From NCBI GenBank assembly GCA_027858955.1, contig JAQIBR010000195.1:1-47504 (forward strand): a stretch of DNA of 47,504 bases, given 5' to 3'. The notes beneath the pieces are model-generated. The model had not been told where the DNA came from and did not search any database. It saw only the letters and a list, made by a program, of their open reading frames with translations. Position 1 is the first letter of the stretch. Every line of letters starts with the position of its first letter. The position numbers and the translations under genes were made by a program. This DNA comes from Bacteroidales bacterium (lineage in GTDB: Bacteria; Bacteroidota; Bacteroidia; Bacteroidales; UBA12170). Of this stretch, positions 43,918-47,504 are shown piece by piece.

Positions 43918-45357
43918 TTAAAACTCTGCATTTTGCGGAGTTCTAGGAAAAGGGATTACATCGCGAATATTCCCCATGCCGGTAACAAACAACATCAAGC
44001 GTTCAAAACCTAAGCCAAATCCACTATGTATAACTGAACCAAATTTTCGTGTGTCGAGATACCACCACAAATCTTCTTCAGGAATTTCGAGTTGATTTAT
44101 TTTGCTTTTAAGTTTTTCATAATTCTCTTCGCGCTGTGAGCCGCCGATAATCTCTCCAATTTGCGGGAATAAAACATCCATTGCTCTAACCGTTTTTCCG
44201 TCTTCGCTTTGCTTCATATAGAAAGCTTTTATACTTGCCGGATAATCGACAAGGATAACCGGTTTTTGGAAATGCTTTTCAACAAGATATCGCTCATGCT
44301 CCGATTGCAAATCAATGCCCCATTCTTCAATTATATATTGGAACTTCTTCTTTTTGTTGGTCTTAGAATTTATAAGTATTTCTATGGCTTCTGTATAGGT
44401 AACTCGGGCAAATTCGTTTTCCAAAACAAATTTCAGCTTTTCAATCAGCTCCATAGTGCGTTGTGCTTCCGGCTTTCCTTTTTCCTCTTCCAGCTGCCGA
44501 TTACTAAGGAATAACAGATCATCCATATTGTTGTCGAGAGCATATTGAATAAGGTATTTGAGAAAGTCTTCAGCCAAATCCATATTATCGACAATATCGT
44601 TAAATGCAACTTCTGGTTCAATCATCCAAAATTCTGCTAAATGACGAGTGGTGTTAGAATTTTCAGCACGGAAAGTAGGCCCGAAAGTATAAACTTTCGA
44701 CATTCCCAGCATTGCTGTCTCTACTTCGAGTTGGCCGGAAACTGTAAGGTTAGTTTCTTTTCCAAAGAAATCTTTTGAATAATCGATGTTTCCGTCTTCC
44801 GTTTTAGGCATATTATTAACATCGAGTGTTGTTATTTGAAACATTTCGCCGGCACCTTCAGCATCAGACCCTGTTATGATTGGAGTATGAATATTAAAAA
44901 ATCCGTTTTGCGTAAAGTACTGATGAACAGCAAATATCATGGAATGACGAATACGAGTAATGGCACCAAATGTATTTGATCGAAAACGCAAATGTGCTAT
45001 CTCGCGTAAAAATTCGAGTGAATGCTTTTTTGGCTGCAATGGATATTCGTCAGGATGTGCTTCGCCTAAAACTTCCAGTGTTTTTGCAACGACTTCAATA
45101 TTCTGATTGCTTCCTTGCGATGCTACCACCACTCCGTTAACAGAGATGGCAGCACCCGTTGTAACTTTGGGAAGATTTTCGGCATCGGACAAGGCCGTAT
45201 CAACTACTATCTGAATATTATGTATTGTAGATCCATCGTTGAGTGCAATAAATGCCACATTTTTACTTGCACGCTTGGTTCGTACCCAGCCTTTAACATT
45301 TACTTCTGCTCCAATTGCAGCATTTTTTAACAAGGTTTTAATCTCGATTCTCTTCAT
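43918..45357 (-). CDS. asnS: Asparaginyl-tRNA synthetase
   Basis: A 479-residue class II synthetase counted from the ATG at 45357. A longer frame would start at 45387, but that TTG overlaps the -7 element TACTTTTG (45385-45392), so it is rejected. The N-terminal OB fold ([25 protein letters not shown]) binds the anticodon; motif 2 [21 protein letters not shown] and motif 3 [15 protein letters not shown] are clear. The [13 protein letters not shown] block is specific to AsnRS rather than AspRS. Confidence 0.97.
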   Translation of the reverse strand: MKRIEIKTLLKNAAIGAEVNVKGWVRTKRASKNVAFIALNDGSTIHNIQIVVDTALSDAENLPKVTTGAAISVNGVVVASQGSNQNIEVVAKTLEVLGEAHPDEYPLQPKKHSLEFLREIAHLRFRSNTFGAITRIRHSMIFAVHQYFTQNGFFNIHTPIITGSDAEGAGEMFQITTLDVNNMPKTEDGNIDYSKDFFGKETNLTVSGQLEVETAMLGMSKVYTFGPTFRAENSNTTRHLAEFWMIEPEVAFNDIVDNMDLAEDFLKYLIQYALDNNMDDLLFLSNRQLEEEKGKPEAQRTMELIEKLKFVLENEFARVTYTEAIEILINSKTNKKKKFQYIIEEWGIDLQSEHERYLVEKHFQKPVILVDYPASIKAFYMKQSEDGKTVRAMDVLFPQIGEIIGGSQREENYEKLKSKINQLEIPEEDLWWYLDTRKFGSVIHSGFGLGFERLMLFVTGMGNIRDVIPFPRTPQNAEF

Positions 45358-45384
45358 TATGTCTATTCTGATTATTCTTTTTTG

Positions 45385-45392
45385 CAAAAGTA
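45385..45392 (-). promoter_or_regulatory. -7 promoter element of asnS
   Basis: TACTTTTG on the minus strand lies 28 bases before the ATG at 45357 and decides against a longer start at 45387. Confidence 0.55.
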
Positions 45393-45443
45393 ATAATATT
45401 GTTTATTCAATCAGGCATAATTATTGTTGAAGGTGGAAATTGG

Positions 45444-45620
45444 GAGTGGTTGAGTGGTTGAGTGGTTGAGTGGTTGAGTGGTTATAGTGATGGGGTGATG
45501 GAGTGAGGGAGTGAATTAGCACTTTGCGGCTTTGCGGCTTTGCGAGAAAAGATATCACGCTAAGACGGAGAGACGGAGAGATGGAATGATGGAGTGATGG
45601 AGTGAATTAGCAAAAACAAA
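45444..45620. repeat. Short tandem repeats: GAGTGGTT x5, CTTTGCGG x2-3 and related G-rich runs
   Basis: GAGTGGTT is repeated five times exactly (45444-45483). It is followed by two exact and one changed CTTTGCGG (45522-45545), then GACGGAGA and GATGGAGTGA-type repeats, with GATGGAGTGA recurring at 45497 and 45596 regions. This is low-complexity intergenic sequence without a gene. Confidence 0.8.
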
Positions 45621-45783
45621 ATTCCAAACAATATTGCGAAGATTGAAATTAAAAAAGCAACAATCAATATTCAAAAATCGCTATCTTTGCAGTTAACAAA
45701 AGCATTGAGCTTTTATTTGTTCTACTTTTAACACAATTTAAGGCTCTTGCAGCCGTATTAATTATAAAAATTAGTTCATCTTT

Positions 45784-45798
45784 GTGCATTATATGCAC
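45784..45798 (+). promoter_or_regulatory. 15-bp palindrome upstream of the beta-barrel gene
   Basis: GTGCAT-TAT-ATGCAC is a perfect inverted repeat with a three-base centre, 20 bases before the ATG. It overlaps CATCTTTG, which resembles a -7 element, so it could be an operator. Confidence 0.45.
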
Positions 45799-45817
45799 TA
45801 AATAGAAAATTAAAATA

Positions 45818-46516
45818 ATGAAAAAGATAATACTTTTATTTGCTCTAGGGCTTTTTTCCATCAGCAGTTTCGCTCAAACAGTAAGCGAAAGCACCGTTAA
45901 TCGCATATCTTTAGGTTACGATGTGTATACATCTTTATGGTTGGATATGCCCCTTGGTGTGGATTCCAGGACAATAAATCAAGGTGTCAATGTATTTGCA
46001 ATGTACAACCACGATCTAAATGATAAAGGATTGAGTGTTGCTGCTGGATTAGGAATTTCTTCTGAGAACTTGTTTCTATCCTCTAGCCACTATGTTGCAA
46101 ATACACACCCGACTATAGAAACAGATGTTGTTTCTTTTGAAACGCTTCCTGAAGGGATAACGTTTGCACGTAATAAAATGAATTTCACCTATTTCGATAT
46201 TCCATTAGAGTTACGTTTAAAGACTAGCGGTGATGTTAAGTTTGGGTTAGGTTTCAAATTTGGAATTTTAATGGATAGCAAAACTTTTTATAAAGGCGAT
46301 GCTATGGATGATAATGGCACCTATTTAGGCTATGTAGCAATTGAAAAGGATAAAAAAATCAATCAATTGGAAGTTTACCGATTTGGGGTTCAATTAAGAG
46401 TTGGATACAAATGGGTTCAGGCCTTTGGTTATTATTCCTTAAATAAGGTTTTTATTGCTGATAAAGGCCCTCAAATGTATCCAATACACGTAGGTATTAC
46501 TTTTATGCCTTTTTAG
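45818..46516 (+). CDS. Small outer-membrane beta-barrel protein (PorT/OmpX-like)
   Basis: A 232-residue exported protein. The signal peptide (residues 1-20, ending SSFAQ) is followed by alternating beta strands such as NRISLGYDVYTSLWL, FDIPLELRLKTSGDVKFGLGFKFGIL and QLEVYRFGVQLRVGYKWVQAFGYYSL, ending with IHVGITFMPF. The final aromatic residue suits insertion by BamA. The family (outer membrane protein beta-barrel) often forms eight strands. No function can be derived. It is transcribed alone and followed by two terminators. Confidence 0.78.
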   Translation: MKKIILLFALGLFSISSFAQTVSESTVNRISLGYDVYTSLWLDMPLGVDSRTINQGVNVFAMYNHDLNDKGLSVAAGLGISSENLFLSSSHYVANTHPTIETDVVSFETLPEGITFARNKMNFTYFDIPLELRLKTSGDVKFGLGFKFGILMDSKTFYKGDAMDDNGTYLGYVAIEKDKKINQLEVYRFGVQLRVGYKWVQAFGYYSLNKVFIADKGPQMYPIHVGITFMPF

Positions 46517-46537
46517 TTTAAAAGACAAGAATATATA

Positions 46538-46575
46538 GAAGGCTGGATGTGGAAACGCATTTCGGCCTTTTTTTG
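46538..46575 (+). terminator. Rho-independent terminator of the beta-barrel gene
   Basis: AAGGCTGGATG pairs with CATTTCGGCCT (bulges/mismatches included) with a loop near GTGGAAACG and a T7 tail. It lies about 22 bases after the stop codon. Confidence 0.7.
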
Positions 46576-46606
46576 TGCCCGGTAATTTTTCATAAATCTA
46601 AAAGAC

Positions 46607-46662
46607 GGCTCGCCACCAATAACCAAGGAGCATTTATGTTATTGGTTGTAGAGCCTTTTTTT
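46607..46662 (+). terminator. Second strong terminator-like hairpin
   Basis: GGCTC (46607-46611) and GAGCC (46651-46655) enclose ACCAATAAC (46615-46623) and GTTATTGGT (46638-46646), all exactly paired, with a T7 run after it. It is 30 bases past the first terminator. Confidence 0.72.
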
Positions 46663-46975
46663 GGATCAACGACAAAACTTAGGTCACTTGGTTTTTTAGA
46701 GTCCGGTTTAAATTTGGATAGCACTCTTCGACCTCAAAGAAATTTCGTAGTTTTTCAAATGTAATGAAGTGGTTAAAAATAGAAGCTGTTTAAGCAATTC
46801 GTCCTCGAAGATGGACGAATGTGAGTTCTTCTATTTCAACGGAATGAAATGTAGAAAACAAGAAATTTATTTGCAGTCTTGAACTTTTGTTTCTTTTGTT
46901 TCAAGTCAAAAGAAAAGAATATTTTTTTACGTAAAACGCGTAAATATATTTAGAGATATTAAAATGACCCAAGTT
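46663..46975. other. Intergenic region with small inverted repeats
   Basis: ATTCGTCC/GGACGAAT (around 46798-46821) and TTTCTTTTG/CAAAAGAAA (46890-46915) are seen. The second is 60 bases downstream of the SusD stop codon on its transcript and may be its terminator. No gene is found. Confidence 0.5.
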
Positions 46976-47504
46976 TTAACCTTGATTCCTTTTTTTGCTA
47001 TTCCATCCACCAATGGATGTACCAATACCGTCGGCATTTAAAATACCTCCAAAAGTATAATTCTCCATCAGCATAATATCAAGTTGTTGTTGGGGAATAG
47101 GGAAATGCAATGGAGTGCCAATTTGTAACATATCCATTCGACGCATATCAAAGAAAGGAATTCCAAAACCAGATAAGTACAATTCAATTGTACGTTCGTA
47201 TGTGATTGCAGAGGCTACTTTTGATATGGAAGCATCGTTAGCAATAAGAGCTAAACCACCACGACTTATACGAGTACCCGCATTAATAATAGCTATAGCA
47301 CCAGCCTTATCACCAATCATTAATTTAGCTTCTGCTAACATCAAATCATTTTCAGCTTTACGCATTTCTGGCATGGGCTCTGTCCAAGTATGAAGATATT
47401 GGTCTAAACGTTTATATCGATAGCTGGAGAAATGGTAAAAACCTCTTGACAGACGAAAAGGACAAGAAGAAAGATATTGAAAATCAGAAAGTAAGCGAGC
47501 ATCA
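46976..47504 (-). CDS. SusD/RagB-like nutrient-binding outer-membrane lipoprotein (N-terminal part beyond window)
   Basis: The reading frame stays open from the stop at 46976 to the right edge, giving 176 residues of a protein usually about 500. The longest ATG-initiated frame starts at 47374, but this is internal: in-frame residues upstream (DARLLSDFQYL…FYHFSSYRYKRLDQYLHTWTEPM) fit a SusD continuing. The C-terminal SusD pattern is clear: MRKAENDLMLAEAKLM, the AIIN-GTRISRG-like arm, and ITYERTIELYLSGFGIPFFDMRRMD, then the PIPQQQLD block. SusD binds oligomers at the cell surface next to a SusC TonB-dependent porin, which would be expected upstream (beyond the right edge). Confidence 0.9.
   Translation of the reverse strand, partial: DARLLSDFQYLSSCPFRLSRGFYHFSSYRYKRLDQYLHTWTEPMPEMRKAENDLMLAEAKLMIGDKAGAIAIINAGTRISRGGLALIANDASISKVASAITYERTIELYLSGFGIPFFDMRRMDMLQIGTPLHFPIPQQQLDIMLMENYTFGGILNADGIGTSIGGWNSKKRNQG

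Larger units (their letters stand above)
45388..45817. other. Intergenic region between asnS and the beta-barrel gene
   Basis: The left half is the tandem-repeat block, the right half holds the control region of the barrel protein gene, including TATCTTTG (45682-45689) and a palindrome GTGCATTATATGCAC (45784-45798). No coding frame is convincing. Confidence 0.5.

Noticed and set aside
46549-46764. Plus-strand 71-residue frame spanning both terminators
   Set aside because: It crosses two strong hairpins and lacks any family pattern, so translation is unlikely.

Overview
The window looks like a chromosomal segment of an AT-rich member of the Bacteroidota, probably Bacteroidales/Marinilabiliales-like. 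The evidence is a SusD-type outer-membrane protein, an ExbB/4-TM/ExbD/ExbD operon, lipoprotein signals, a rsfS-ftsH-LUD-cdsA-psd cluster typical of the phylum, and repeated promoter motifs of the Bacteroidota type (TTTG, then TAnnTTTG). Most genes are core housekeeping functions. I see no prophage, CRISPR array or complete insertion sequence.

Layout. 1-7.8 kb (minus strand): ComM-type AAA ATPase (runs off the left edge), a hybrid receiver-histidine kinase, a lipid A type acyltransferase, SDR-type threonine dehydrogenase, a flavin-binding PNPOx-fold protein and a large lipoprotein with 17 thrombospondin type-3 repeats plus leucine-rich repeats. 7.8-9.7 kb: an accessory-looking island with a MITE-like repeat, a palindromic operator region and a DUF4143 AAA ATPase. 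9.8-18.5 kb: glmS, an Elp3-like radical SAM gene overlapping a GME-fold gene, an M28 peptidase, a broken GxxExxY gene, truA, a BamA-like barrel and a MazG-like gene with a stop codon. 18.7-29 kb: a stand-alone MOSC gene and a MOSC-MogA fusion, rsfS-ftsH-LUD-cdsA-psd, flavodoxin, HAD phosphatase, a sigma-54 response regulator and a CPBP protease. 29-34 kb: second copy of the MITE-like repeat, the ExbB/ExbD energy-transduction operon, tRNA-Ser(GGA), pgk and a DUF3108 protein. 34-41 kb: rocD, pheS-cyclophilin-HIT-greA, a SPOR-domain membrane protein and tatA. 41-47.5 kb: REP-like palindromes next to a 5'-truncated metX, rpoN, asnS, short tandem repeats, a small outer-membrane barrel, two terminators and the C-terminal part of a SusD-like protein (runs off the right edge).

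How the genes relate. Envelope biogenesis and energy transduction recur: acyltransferase, CdsA/Psd phospholipid synthesis, BamA-like barrel, ExbBD and SusD. Translation and RNA-polymerase functions are also frequent: pheS, asnS, greA, truA, rsfS, tRNA-Ser. The window encodes both RpoN and an NtrC-type activator with an intact GAFTGA loop, so sigma-54 regulation should be functional.

The most notable signals are the two-copy ~140-bp inverted-repeat element (8.2 and 29.0 kb), the paired palindromes before the DUF4143 ATPase, three separately broken genes, the radical SAM/GME-fold overlapping pair, and the duplicated MOSC genes with a MogA fusion. I did not find a convincing multi-gene undescribed system; the candidates are listed with modest scores.
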